This document shows, piece after piece, positions 14,972-22,221 of a stretch of DNA of 29,885 nucleotides; within the stretch, counting starts at the first letter, position 1; each line of letters starts with the position of its first letter. Location of the stretch: NCBI GenBank assembly GCA_004298405.1, contig SCSL01000084.1, positions 1 to 29,885 on the forward strand, written 5' to 3'. A program made the translations under genes and the position numbers. Below the pieces are notes generated by a model that ran no database searches, had not been told where the DNA came from, and worked only from the letters and a program-made list of their open reading frames with translations. Source of the DNA: Patescibacteria group bacterium (GTDB taxonomy: Bacteria > Patescibacteriota > Patescibacteriia > UBA9934 > GWF2-40-263).

Positions 14972-16999
14972 ATGACTCGAGACCTTGCCCATCTTGTCCT
15001 TATCCTGACGCTCCTTGCAACAAGCGTCCCTTTTCAGATACACGCGCAAACAAACAATGAGTACGTCCGCACGGCTAGTATCTATCTTGAAGGTGGTCCG
15101 GTGCTTGATGCTCACACGGAAGAACTATCAAAGTTTGATCTCGTTGTCGTCCCTGTTGAAGTCCAAGTTTGGAACAAATCTTTTTTCAAAACCATCCGAG
15201 CGCTTAACCCTGACATTATCATTCTCCCCTACGTCGCTACCGTGAGTTGGAACGACGCGTACTGGGTCGACTCGATTCACGAAGCTATGTACGACGACAT
15301 CCAGTCGAGTTGGTGGCTCAAAGATGGGGACGGAAACCAGGTTTCGGTTTGGCCAAATACACGCGCGCTCAACCTCAATACAGACTGGGTCCCGTACCTC
15401 GCTAGCCATGTAAAGAATGTTGTTCTCGCAAGTGGATTCTGGGACGGTGTGTATTTTGACGAAGTACAAGATTCTATCAGTTGGGTCGGGTCTGTGGATG
15501 TCAACCGCGATGGGAACGCAGATACTGTGTCTCAAGCGGACAACCTTTGGGCAGAAAATTACGAGGAGCTCTTTCGCACCACGCGCGAACTCATTGGCGA
15601 AGAGTACATCATCATGACCAACGGCAGTTCCAATCCTGACTTCTTCCCTCATGTAAATGGACGGATGTTCGAGACCTTCCCCGCCTCGCATAATACGTTG
15701 GCAGAATGGAAAAACATGGTCGGCGAATACCAGGATGTCCAGAGCGGTGTTGCGTACACGCCGGTCAACATGATTAACGTCAATACCGACAACACGAATG
15801 GCGTTGGGAGCCAGACGGATTACCAAGCGGTGCGATTTGGTTTGACGACAACCCTCATGGGCGATGGATACTTTTCCTACGATGAAAGCACCTACAACCA
15901 TGCCTCGCTTTGGTCCTACGATGAATTTGATGTCTACCTCGGAGCTCCCAAAAGTTCTCTCCAAAATGTCTTCAATCCCCAACAGACGACCATCGATCAA
16001 GGTGTCTGGCTACGAGAATTCGAAGAAGGACAGGTCATCGTGAATGCGACGACCTCCACACAAACCATTCGTCTGGACGGCGAGTTCGAAAAAATTCACG
16101 GAACACAAGAGACTGTCGTGAACAACGGCCTCATTGTCTCGGAAGTAAGCATCGCGCCTCAAGATGGACTTATCCTGCTTCGTCCGATCGAGGAAATATT
16201 TAATGCGACTTACACCAACGGAGCGTTTGCGCGCGTCTACGACCAAAACGGAAACACCAAACGGACAGGATTCTTTGCCTACGACAGTGCGATCCGTGGT
16301 GGATTGCAAGTCATCCGTTTCAATACAGATGTTGACGTGGCTCTTGAAACTGTTGCCGCCAACGACACCTACGTCTATATCTACGACGATGACGGAGCGC
16401 TTCACGCGCAATTTGCTCCGTACACTGAAAACTATAATCGCGGTATCAATATTTCTGTCGGCGATATTGAAAGCGACGGGACGATCGAGATCGTGACAGG
16501 AACAGAAACCGGCGGAGGTCCGCATGTACGCGTGTTCAATGGCGATGGCGTGCTCATCAATCCTGGATTTTTTGCGTATGACGAACAGTTTCGCGGGGGA
16601 GTGAACGTCGCCATCGGGGATCTTAATGGTGACAATATCAAAGAGATAATTTGTGGCGCAGGAAACAGTGGCGGTCCGCATGTGCGTGTCTTCAAAAAAG
16701 ACGGCACGCTCATCAATCCGGGATTCTTTGCGTATGACGAAAACTTCCGAGGTGGCGTACATGTCGCCGTGGGAGACGTTGACGGTGACCGCATCGACGA
16801 TATTGTTACGGGACCAGGACTCGGCGGCTCCCCTCTTGCCCGCGTGTATGACCGTGACGGAAAATTGAAAAGCGAATTTCTTGTATTTGATTCGACGGAT
16901 CGAGATGGCTTGGAAGTCGTTGCGGCTGACATTGATGACGACGGAGTTGCAGAAATCGTCGGACTCACAGCGGATGTGTTTACGCTCAGTTCGTTTTAA
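14972..16999 (+). CDS. Secreted glycoside hydrolase-like TIM barrel (GHL15-like) with FG-GAP tail
   Basis: This 675-residue exported protein has a signal peptide (residues 1-26, ending IHA-Q). Residues about 30-410 resemble the putative glycosyl hydrolase families of the GHL15/DUF297 kind: a (beta/alpha)8-like series with LNTDWVPYLA, then FWDGVYFDEVQD, whose Asp/Glu pair is the likely active site, and IIMTNGSS. Residues about 415-675 hold four FG-GAP repeats with GDIESDG, GDLNGDN, GDVDGDR and DIDDDG loops plus GGGPHVRVF strands, the same module as on the two subtilases. A ribosome binding site (AAAGGAAAG) is present. Substrate is unknown, perhaps a galactosamine-type exopolysaccharide by family analogy. 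The hydrolase call rests on fold-level pattern, so the exact family is uncertain. Confidence 0.72.
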   Translation: MTRDLAHLVLILTLLATSVPFQIHAQTNNEYVRTASIYLEGGPVLDAHTEELSKFDLVVVPVEVQVWNKSFFKTIRALNPDIIILPYVATVSWNDAYWVDSIHEAMYDDIQSSWWLKDGDGNQVSVWPNTRALNLNTDWVPYLASHVKNVVLASGFWDGVYFDEVQDSISWVGSVDVNRDGNADTVSQADNLWAENYEELFRTTRELIGEEYIIMTNGSSNPDFFPHVNGRMFETFPASHNTLAEWKNMVGEYQDVQSGVAYTPVNMINVNTDNTNGVGSQTDYQAVRFGLTTTLMGDGYFSYDESTYNHASLWSYDEFDVYLGAPKSSLQNVFNPQQTTIDQGVWLREFEEGQVIVNATTSTQTIRLDGEFEKIHGTQETVVNNGLIVSEVSIAPQDGLILLRPIEEIFNATYTNGAFARVYDQNGNTKRTGFFAYDSAIRGGLQVIRFNTDVDVALETVAANDTYVYIYDDDGALHAQFAPYTENYNRGINISVGDIESDGTIEIVTGTETGGGPHVRVFNGDGVLINPGFFAYDEQFRGGVNVAIGDLNGDNIKEIICGAGNSGGPHVRVFKKDGTLINPGFFAYDENFRGGVHVAVGDVDGDRIDDIVTGPGLGGSPLARVYDRDGKLKSEFLVFDSTDRDGLEVVAADIDDDGVAEIVGLTADVFTLSSF

Positions 17000-17022
17000 C
17001 GATACGATGAAAGAGATTCAAA

Positions 17023-17040
17023 GGGCCTTCAGGCCCGTTT
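17023..17040 (+). terminator. Probable terminator after the glycosidase-like gene
   Basis: GGGCC-TTCA-GGCCC is a perfect 5-bp stem with a tetraloop followed by GTTTCG. The T-run is short, so termination may be weak. Confidence 0.5.
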
Positions 17041-17049
17041 CGATAAAAC

Positions 17050-17063
17050 GCCCCTAAAGGGGC
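17050..17063. repeat. Single GCCCC-TAAA-GGGGC palindrome
   Basis: This perfect 14-bp hairpin of the dispersed family is followed by TATGAAG, like the outer arm of the composite elements. It lies 10 bases before the start codon of the next gene and may hide the ribosome binding site. Confidence 0.65.
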
Positions 17064-17072
17064 TATGAAGGT

Positions 17073-18905
17073 ATGCTAAATTTCTCTGACGAACTCAAAA
17101 AAGGTGCCGCGTGCGATAGCGTTGGAAAACCTGAGTCCATCCTAGGACGAACGGTTTGTTTGTCATTGCATCCAGGCAAGATGCTCCTCCTCCCGTTTAT
17201 CAGATGGTTTGATAAACGCTATCGAGGTCTCAAATTTGCGCGAGTCTTATTTTCCTTTGATCTCCTGCTGATCGGGACACTTCTTGGACTTGGAATCACC
17301 GCTCTTTTTTTGGGGCTTGCAAAACCTTCCATCTTTGAAGACAAGATCTTATTTGCGGCAAGTGTTGCCCCGCGAGAGATTGTCACCGGTGCTCCCTCAA
17401 CCCTCGTGATCCGCTACACAAACGAAACAGATGAAGAGCTCCGTAACACCAAACTCACATTGACCTATCCAGATCATTTCCTTCTTCAGGATCTCTCCGT
17501 CGAAGAGGCACAGGTTGAAGACACAACGATCGACTTGGGAACAATCCCCGTGGGCGGATCCGGCTCTGTGCGTATTCGCGGAGTCATGTTTGGCGATGTT
17601 GGTGGCGAACAGTCGTTTACAAGCACGATGACATTCCTCCACGGAACACAACGTGATCAAGCAGGCAAGAAGGTGAGCGTCCACACATTTTCACCAAGCT
17701 CATCAACGCTTGCCCTCACATTGACCCTTCCAGACCAACTTGTTGCATTCCAGGAAGTGAAAGGGACGATCACCTACCAAAACACAGGCGAGATCGATTT
17801 TCCGACGATCTCAATCGAACCTGAATGGCCAAATGGATTTACCTTTCTGTCCTCTCCTGTCTCGATCGTCAACGGAGCGTTTGTTGTTCCAGCCATCACA
17901 GCGGGAGAAACAGGAACTCTTGACTTCGTTGGTTATCTTGGCGAGGTCGGTGAGGAAGTCATGTTCATTTTCCATCCGTCATTTACATTTGAAACGAGTC
18001 GTTACCGACAAGAAACGCTCACGCACATGGCTCCGGTCGTGCCACCGCAGATTCGGGTCGGGCACAGCGTGGATACATCCACCATCCGTCCTGGCGCGGA
18101 AGCAATTTTTACGGTCAGTTACGAGAATACCGGCGAGTTCGATGTCACAAATCTTGTCCTCTCGATTGAAGTGGACAGCCCGTTCCTCATCAAGGACGTA
18201 TACACAAGTGGTCCAATCGAGACGGTTGCGCCTGGACAGTCCGGTGAAGTGCAGATTCGCGCTCCCATGCGTTGGAGTATCTTGCAAAGCGAAACGAGTG
18301 ACTGGGATGGCTTGGATCTCACATCGCGCGCCACCGCGAGTTATATCATCGGCGACGGCTCTGGACAGCAAGTCAGTTCAAAGGGATCGCCCATTACCTC
18401 CCCCATCACAACCCCCATTGTGTTTGAATCTTTCGGTCGCTACGCAACCGCAGATGGAGATCAACTCGGCCGCGGACCACTCCCACCGCGTATAGGACTT
18501 GAAACCAAGTATTGGGTGTTCTGGCATGTGAATGGAACGATCAATGAACTCCAAAACGTCGTGATCGAAGGGACGCTGGGTGAAGGCGTTGTCTTTACCG
18601 GACGACAATCTTCTTCACAAAACAGCGGCGTCGAATATGATGCGAGCACGAATACCGTTAGCTGGGAAACGAGTTCGATCGAACCAAGCCTCTCCCCGAC
18701 AAGCAAAATCGTTGGTGTGGCGTTTGAACTCGGACTCACACCCAATGAGACCATGGTTGGCAAAACGCCCGTTCTGCTCTACGACATCCGCATTTCAGGA
18801 ATCGATGCGCGTACCGGTGCTTATGTCAGCCGAAGTGGCGCAACGGTCACGACCAACCTCCCAGGAGACCTGATGGCGGACGGAAAGGGGGTAGTGGAAA
18901 ATTGA
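17073..18905 (+). CDS. Membrane-anchored protein with extracellular DUF11/Ig-like domains
   Basis: This 610-residue protein is not an enzyme I recognise. A cytoplasmic N-terminus (basic DKRYRGLKFAR around residues 47-57) precedes a single membrane segment at about 59-82. The rest is extracytoplasmic: several beta-sandwich repeats of the DUF11/CARDB type, recognisable by YTNETDEELRNTKLTLTYP, YQNTGEIDFPTISIEP and YENTGEFDVTNLVLSI, each followed by a proline-rich or hydrophobic strand and a GxxG/VRIRG-type strand. The start is uncertain: ATG 17181 (residue 37) is an alternative, with a weak AGG ahead of it, and ATG 17073 has no good ribosome binding site. It follows the glycosidase-like gene. 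A structural or scaffold role in the envelope is likely. Confidence 0.7.
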   Translation: MLNFSDELKKGAACDSVGKPESILGRTVCLSLHPGKMLLLPFIRWFDKRYRGLKFARVLFSFDLLLIGTLLGLGITALFLGLAKPSIFEDKILFAASVAPREIVTGAPSTLVIRYTNETDEELRNTKLTLTYPDHFLLQDLSVEEAQVEDTTIDLGTIPVGGSGSVRIRGVMFGDVGGEQSFTSTMTFLHGTQRDQAGKKVSVHTFSPSSSTLALTLTLPDQLVAFQEVKGTITYQNTGEIDFPTISIEPEWPNGFTFLSSPVSIVNGAFVVPAITAGETGTLDFVGYLGEVGEEVMFIFHPSFTFETSRYRQETLTHMAPVVPPQIRVGHSVDTSTIRPGAEAIFTVSYENTGEFDVTNLVLSIEVDSPFLIKDVYTSGPIETVAPGQSGEVQIRAPMRWSILQSETSDWDGLDLTSRATASYIIGDGSGQQVSSKGSPITSPITTPIVFESFGRYATADGDQLGRGPLPPRIGLETKYWVFWHVNGTINELQNVVIEGTLGEGVVFTGRQSSSQNSGVEYDASTNTVSWETSSIEPSLSPTSKIVGVAFELGLTPNETMVGKTPVLLYDIRISGIDARTGAYVSRSGATVTTNLPGDLMADGKGVVEN

Positions 18906-18986
18906 TAATGCGCGCGAATCATGATTGAATGCAGTTAAGGCGAGTGGGTTTACACAATGAACCTAAACTCTCGGTGTCACAGAAGC

Positions 18987-19031
18987 GACCCCCGGGAATC
19001 ATCAAACGATGGTCTCGGGGGTCTTTCTGTC
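18987..19031 (+). terminator. Intrinsic terminator after the DUF11-like gene
   Basis: GACCCCCG pairs with CGGGGGTC, with an inner ATCATC/GATGGT stem around AAAC. The hairpin is followed by TTTCTGTCT. It lies about 80 bases beyond the stop codon. Confidence 0.75.
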
Positions 19032-19059
19032 TGACTGGAATCTGATCCGGTCGAATTAA

Positions 19060-19082
19060 CCCCCTCCTTTTTAAGGAGGGGG
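19060..19082. repeat. CCCCCTCCTT palindrome, copy 1
   Basis: Perfect 10-bp arms (CCCCCTCCTT/AAGGAGGGGG) surround TTT. A related hairpin, CCCCTCCTT/AAGGAGGGG, is at 20849-20869 where it overlaps the end of a glycosyltransferase gene. A dispersed repeat family is likely. Confidence 0.7.
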
Positions 19083-19114
19083 ATCGAACCTTCTGCTCGC
19101 TTCCGGGACCAACC

Positions 19115-19142
19115 AACTCCGTCGGTGCAAGCCGGCGGAGTT
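19115..19142 (+). terminator. Strong hairpin, possible second terminator
   Basis: AACTCCG(T)CGG pairs with CCG(G)CGGAGTT, 11 positions including one wobble, around a 6-base loop, and is followed by TGGGTTGT. The T-tract is poor, so its function is uncertain. Confidence 0.4.
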
Positions 19143-19179
19143 TGGGTTGTAAAATTCGTAAAAAAACGCACCCACGATC

Positions 19180-19229
19180 AGCGGACGTTCACTTGGCACG
19201 TCGTGTGCCGTGGGTGAACTGTTTCCGCT
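19180..19229. repeat. Nested three-level inverted repeat
   Basis: AGCGGA (19180-19185) pairs with TCCGCT (19224-19229); inside it GTTCAC (19187-19192) pairs with GTGAAC (19214-19219); inside that GGCAC (19195-19199) pairs with GTGCC (19205-19209) around GTCGT. The 50-bp dyad is not followed by a T-run, so it is not a terminator. It could be a structured RNA, a protein-binding site or a remnant of a mobile element end. Confidence 0.55.
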
Positions 19230-19295
19230 ACGCGAGTGCGCGAGCTAGCCCTTGTGGACGAGGGCCGGCGCGAGGCCGACGATGTTGGACACCCG

Positions 19296-19385
19296 CCTGA
19301 TCGGATTGGGAACGACTTCGTTCTCCCTGATCGGATTGGGAACGACTTCGTTCTCCCTGATCGGATTGGGAACGACCTGGTTGTT
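19296..19385. repeat. 30-bp tandem repeat, three copies
   Basis: A unit beginning CCTGATCGGATTGGGAACGA starts at 19296, 19326 and 19356. The first two copies are identical and the third diverges at its 3' end (CCTGG in place of CTTCG). The unit has no spacers, so it is not CRISPR. On the minus strand it reads as a ten-residue repeat ENEVVPNPIR. Confidence 0.85.
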
Positions 19386-19550
19386 TCTGACGCCGAGAAC
19401 GAGCGGATCGAAGGGCACTGGATTCTCCATGGTGCGCTGTGGTCAGCTTTCCCTGTTTTTGGTACCCGCTGTGGGTAGTCAGGGACACCCAAAACTACCT
19501 CAAAACCCCCGTATTGTCAATGTTTCTGGGCCGTTGCTGGAACAGGGATA

Positions 19551-19579
19551 TTGACAAAATGCCCATATTTTGCTAATAT
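19551..19579 (+). promoter_or_regulatory. Near-consensus promoter for the GT4 gene, leaderless start
   Basis: TTGACA (19551-19556), a spacer of exactly 17 bases and TAATAT (19574-19579). The expected transcription start is around 19586-19588, only a few bases before the ATG at 19591. No Shine-Dalgarno exists, so translation is predicted to start on a leaderless or nearly leaderless mRNA. Confidence 0.8.
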
Positions 19580-19590
19580 TTCGGGTCAAT

Positions 19591-20745
19591 ATGAAAATTG
19601 CGATGATCGGGCAAAAGGGAATTCCCGCCCGGTCTGGGGGCATCGAACGGCATGTGGAGGAGCTCTCAGCCGAGCTGGTAGCACGTGGACATGAAGTCCT
19701 CGTGTTTTGCCGTTCTTGGTACACCTGGCCGATCCGCGATTATCGAGGGGTCACCTGTATCAAGACCTGGTCGCTTCCATCCAAACATCTTGATGCGATC
19801 ACCCACACATTCGCGTCGATCCTTCGAGCGTCAAAAGAAAAAGTCGACATCTTCCATTTCCACGGCGTTGGACCCTCGCTTCTTGCGTGGCTTCCAAAAC
19901 TCCTTCGCCCAAGCGCCAAGGTCGTTGTGACGTTCCATTGTATTGATCGTCACCATCAAAAGTGGGGGTACATTGCTCGGCTGATGTTATATATCGGTGA
20001 ACGATTTGCCTGCACGCTTCCTGATGCAACGATCACTGTTTCCAAAACGCTTGAAACGTATTGTCGACTCTCCTGGGGTGTAACAACCAAGTATATTCCA
20101 AACGGGACACATATCCCGCTTGAGGATTCTGATGTTGCCCTCCTCAAGCCATTTGACTTGAAACCCGGGAACTACTTCATGATGTGTGCGCGACTCGTTG
20201 CCCACAAAGGAGCCCATACGCTTATTGCTGCGTGGAAGCGCCTCAAGAAGGCACATCCTGATCTTGTGGGTGATAAGAAACTGGCGATCGTTGGCGGGAG
20301 CGCGTTTACTGACGACTACGTTCAAGAGCTCGAACGACTTGTTCAAGATGAACCGTCCATCGTGCTAACCGGAAATCAATCCGGCGAGACCCTCCACACA
20401 CTCTTCTCAAACTCCTATGCCGCGGTTCATCCTTCTCAATCAGAAGGATTGCCGATCGCGGTGTTGGAGGCCATGGGATATGGCAAGTGTGTCCTATCTT
20501 CAAACATCCCTGAAAATCTCGAGCTCACACAAGATCATGGTCTCACGTTTGAAGTCGGGAATGAGAAGGATCTCGCTTCACAGCTAAAAATGCTTTTGGA
20601 AAACCCAGAGCTCGTAACAGCGGTGGGTGCCGAGGCTCGCATCCATATCGCCAAGCACTACGACTGGAAGGACATTGCGGAAACGACCGACTACTTGTAC
20701 GAGCTCCTCTGGCTCGAACCTGAACTCTCAAAACAAACCACTTAA
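19591..20745 (+). CDS. GT4-family glycosyltransferase (DUF1972-type N-terminus)
   Basis: This 384-residue GT-B glycosyltransferase transfers sugars from nucleotide donors in surface glycan assembly. The N-terminus IGQKGIPARSGGIERHVEEL is the donor/acceptor loop pattern of DUF1972-containing GT4 enzymes (rhamnosyl or related transferases). The C-terminal domain has CARLVAHKGAHTLIAA and the retaining EX7E motif in SEGLPIAVLEAM. I chose ATG 19591; an upstream TTG at 19570 lies within the promoter. No signal peptide is present, so it works at the cytoplasmic face of the membrane. It is followed by a strong terminator, so it is a single-gene unit. Donor sugar cannot be deduced. Confidence 0.9.
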   Translation: MKIAMIGQKGIPARSGGIERHVEELSAELVARGHEVLVFCRSWYTWPIRDYRGVTCIKTWSLPSKHLDAITHTFASILRASKEKVDIFHFHGVGPSLLAWLPKLLRPSAKVVVTFHCIDRHHQKWGYIARLMLYIGERFACTLPDATITVSKTLETYCRLSWGVTTKYIPNGTHIPLEDSDVALLKPFDLKPGNYFMMCARLVAHKGAHTLIAAWKRLKKAHPDLVGDKKLAIVGGSAFTDDYVQELERLVQDEPSIVLTGNQSGETLHTLFSNSYAAVHPSQSEGLPIAVLEAMGYGKCVLSSNIPENLELTQDHGLTFEVGNEKDLASQLKMLLENPELVTAVGAEARIHIAKHYDWKDIAETTDYLYELLWLEPELSKQTT

Positions 20746-20775
20746 AAAAATCGACCTTCAGGGTCGATTTTTTCT
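20745..20775 (+). terminator. Intrinsic terminator after the GT4 gene
   Basis: ATCGACC/GGTCGAT form a perfect stem around TTCAG. An A-run lies before it and TTTTTTCT after it. The A- and T-runs are symmetric, so it can also end transcripts from the facing gene. Confidence 0.9.
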
Positions 20776-20844
20776 ATGACCTCCTCCCTTCGGTCTCCCC
20801 CCTGCCTGAGGGGGGGAGGGAGCGATGGTTTCCGGCAACCTCCC

Positions 20845-22140
20845 CTAGCCCCTCCTTGGAAAGGAGGGGGACCGGACAACTTCCTCGTACATAGCCATCA
20901 GTCGGCGGTAATGATCGTCAAGACGAAAGCGATGTTCAATCGTGGAACGAGCGGCGTGAGCCATGGAACGTTGGAGCTCCTCGTCATAGGCCAGGCGCAT
21001 AATAGCCTCGACCCATCCGTTCAAATCTGCTGGATTCACAAGAAATCCGTTCACGCGATCCTCCACGATCTCCGGTACGCCACCCACGTGGCTTGCGATC
21101 ACTGGCTTCCCTGCCGCCATCGCCTCCAAAATCGCCAACGGAAAATTCTCCTGCACGCGACTTGGGAGCAGAACAGCCATCGCTCCACGATAAAGTTCTG
21201 CAAGTTCCTCTACCATGCGGAATCCGAGAAACTCAATATTTGTAATCCCATCCGCCAGACGATGCAGTCGCTCCATCTGCGGCCCTCGGCCGACAATTTT
21301 GAACGTCATATCCGGTATCAATTTCGCGGCGCGCACAATCGTCTCAATCCCCTTCTCCTCGCTCAGTCGGCCGACAAAAAGGAAGTAGCCGCTCTGTGGT
21401 GAGCCTGTCGAACCGTCGTGGTCGTAGCGTGGTTGGATGCTGTGTGGGTCGATGCCGTAGTGATTCACACGAATCTTTTCTTGGGGAAACCCACCCGCAA
21501 TGAGCTGTCGCTTCATGTAGTACGACGGACACACAAACAAGTCGACATTTTTCTCGTAGATCTGAAGCCAGCGGTGAAACTTGTAAACAGCTGTTTGGAT
21601 TAAACTCGCCGCGATTGAATTTTTGTGGTAGCGCGCGAGTGCCCCCTTCATGATCCCGACATCGCGGTAGTCCTCCCCACAGCCAACCGCCCAGATATTG
21701 TACTGAGGCGAAATAAGATGATGGTCATGCACAGTCATGACCACAGGGACATGCTGATCTTTCAGGGTATCAAGGATCGACGGACTCAACTGCGTGTAGA
21801 TGTTGTGAATATGAGCGAGATCGGGTTTTTCTTGAGTGATCAGTGTGGCGAGCTTTCGACGTGCCTCAAGCGAGTAGAACATCCGCCCCACCGTCCGCAA
21901 TGCTTGCCACGGATTCGAACGTGTCGATTCAGTTGGAACATAGGAAACAAATAGCTGGTTCTTCGGAACGCCGCTAAAGCGGCTAAGAAGATGAGAAGGG
22001 ATCTCGCGATTATCCGGATGCTGCATCGCAAACGGGAGAACCGTGTGCCCTTGCGTTTCTAGCCAAGCAGAAAGCTCGAGCATGTATCGCTCCGCCCCGC
22101 CCTTAAGCGCATAAAACTTGTTGGCTTGGATGATTTTCAT
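20845..22140 (-). CDS. GT4-family glycosyltransferase with repeat-derived segments
   Basis: This 431-residue GT-B glycosyltransferase shows KFYALKGGAERYMLEL at the N-terminus, HIHNIY and VHDHHLI in the acceptor domain, FVGRLSEEKGIETIVRAA for the donor domain, and the retaining EX7E motif in QENFPLAILEAMAAGKPVIAS. It probably builds surface polysaccharide with the O-antigen ligase-like protein encoded upstream on the same strand. Three stretches are encoded by dispersed repeats: SRFSGV near residue 55 (repeat half-element 21965-21990), GSTGSPQSG near 245-253 (TTCGACAGGCTCACC-type repeat at 21398-21414), and the last residues SFPRRG with the stop (palindrome 20849-20869). These positions are in loops or at the end, where insertions are tolerated. 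Confidence 0.9.
   Translation of the reverse strand: MKIIQANKFYALKGGAERYMLELSAWLETQGHTVLPFAMQHPDNREIPSHLLSRFSGVPKNQLFVSYVPTESTRSNPWQALRTVGRMFYSLEARRKLATLITQEKPDLAHIHNIYTQLSPSILDTLKDQHVPVVMTVHDHHLISPQYNIWAVGCGEDYRDVGIMKGALARYHKNSIAASLIQTAVYKFHRWLQIYEKNVDLFVCPSYYMKRQLIAGGFPQEKIRVNHYGIDPHSIQPRYDHDGSTGSPQSGYFLFVGRLSEEKGIETIVRAAKLIPDMTFKIVGRGPQMERLHRLADGITNIEFLGFRMVEELAELYRGAMAVLLPSRVQENFPLAILEAMAAGKPVIASHVGGVPEIVEDRVNGFLVNPADLNGWVEAIMRLAYDEELQRSMAHAARSTIEHRFRLDDHYRRLMAMYEEVVRSPSFPRRG
20849..20869. repeat. CCCCTCCTT palindrome, copy 2, forming the end of a CDS
   Basis: CCCCTCCTT/AAGGAGGGG around GGA. The minus-strand gene's last codons lie in the repeat and its stop (20845-20847) is right beside it, so the insertion probably set the present C-terminus. 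Confidence 0.7.
21398..21414. repeat. GTGAGCCTGTCGAACC-type dispersed repeat within a CDS
   Basis: The minus strand carries GGTTCGACAGGCTCACC, a small sequence I know as a recurrent intergenic repeat core in many bacterial genomes. Here it is read in frame as part of GSTGSPQ. A partial match (CTGTCGAACCG) lies at about 26500 within the second MopE-type gene. Confidence 0.5.
21965..21990. repeat. Half-element within the GT4 gene
   Basis: Hairpin GCCGC-TAAA-GCGGC (21970-21983) followed by TAAGAAG (21984-21990), identical to the right half of the composite elements at 14842-14866 and 22186-22206. It is translated in frame on the minus strand. Confidence 0.85.
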
Positions 22141-22156
22141 AAAGCATAGCGAGACT

Positions 22157-22206
22157 CTTCTTAGGGGCTTTAGCCCCGTCCGAACGCCGCTAAAGCGGCT
22201 AAGAAA
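22157..22206. repeat. Composite palindromic element E4
   Basis: Outer CTTCTTA, hairpin GGGGC-TTTA-GCCCC (22164-22177), GTC, spacer, hairpin GCCGC-TAAA-GCGGC (22186-22199), outer TAAGAAA. It fills most of the 81-bp gap between the two co-directional glycan genes, so it would be part of their mRNA. Confidence 0.8.
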
Positions 22207-22221
22207 GGGGAGGATATGAGC

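Larger units (their letters stand above)
18906..19590. other. Long intergenic region with terminators, nested dyad and tandem repeat
   Basis: No convincing gene is present in these 685 bases. It contains a terminator (18987-19031), a 10-bp-arm palindrome (19060-19082), a second strong hairpin (19115-19142), a nested dyad (19180-19229), a 30-bp tandem repeat (19296-19385) and the promoter of the next gene. Bases about 19100-19440 are more GC-rich than the flanks. Because the repeat period is a multiple of three, several frames stay open across it, so open frames here are not evidence for coding. One 61-codon minus-strand frame (19245-19430) with repeated VVPNPIREN units is the most protein-like but has no ribosome binding site. 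Confidence 0.6.

Noticed and set aside
15128..16000. Minus-strand open frame of 290 residues inside the glycosidase-like gene
   Set aside because: It is antisense to a gene with a signal peptide, a recognisable barrel motif and FG-GAP repeats. The antisense translation has no coherent domain.
19296..19385. Possible CRISPR array
   Set aside because: The 30-bp units are directly adjacent with no spacers, and no cas genes occur in the window.
20788..20846. Hairpin-rich CCCCCCTGCCTGAGGGGGGG segment as a terminator
   Set aside because: It lacks a T-run on either strand, and the true terminator at 20745-20775 is adjacent. It is more likely another dispersed palindrome.
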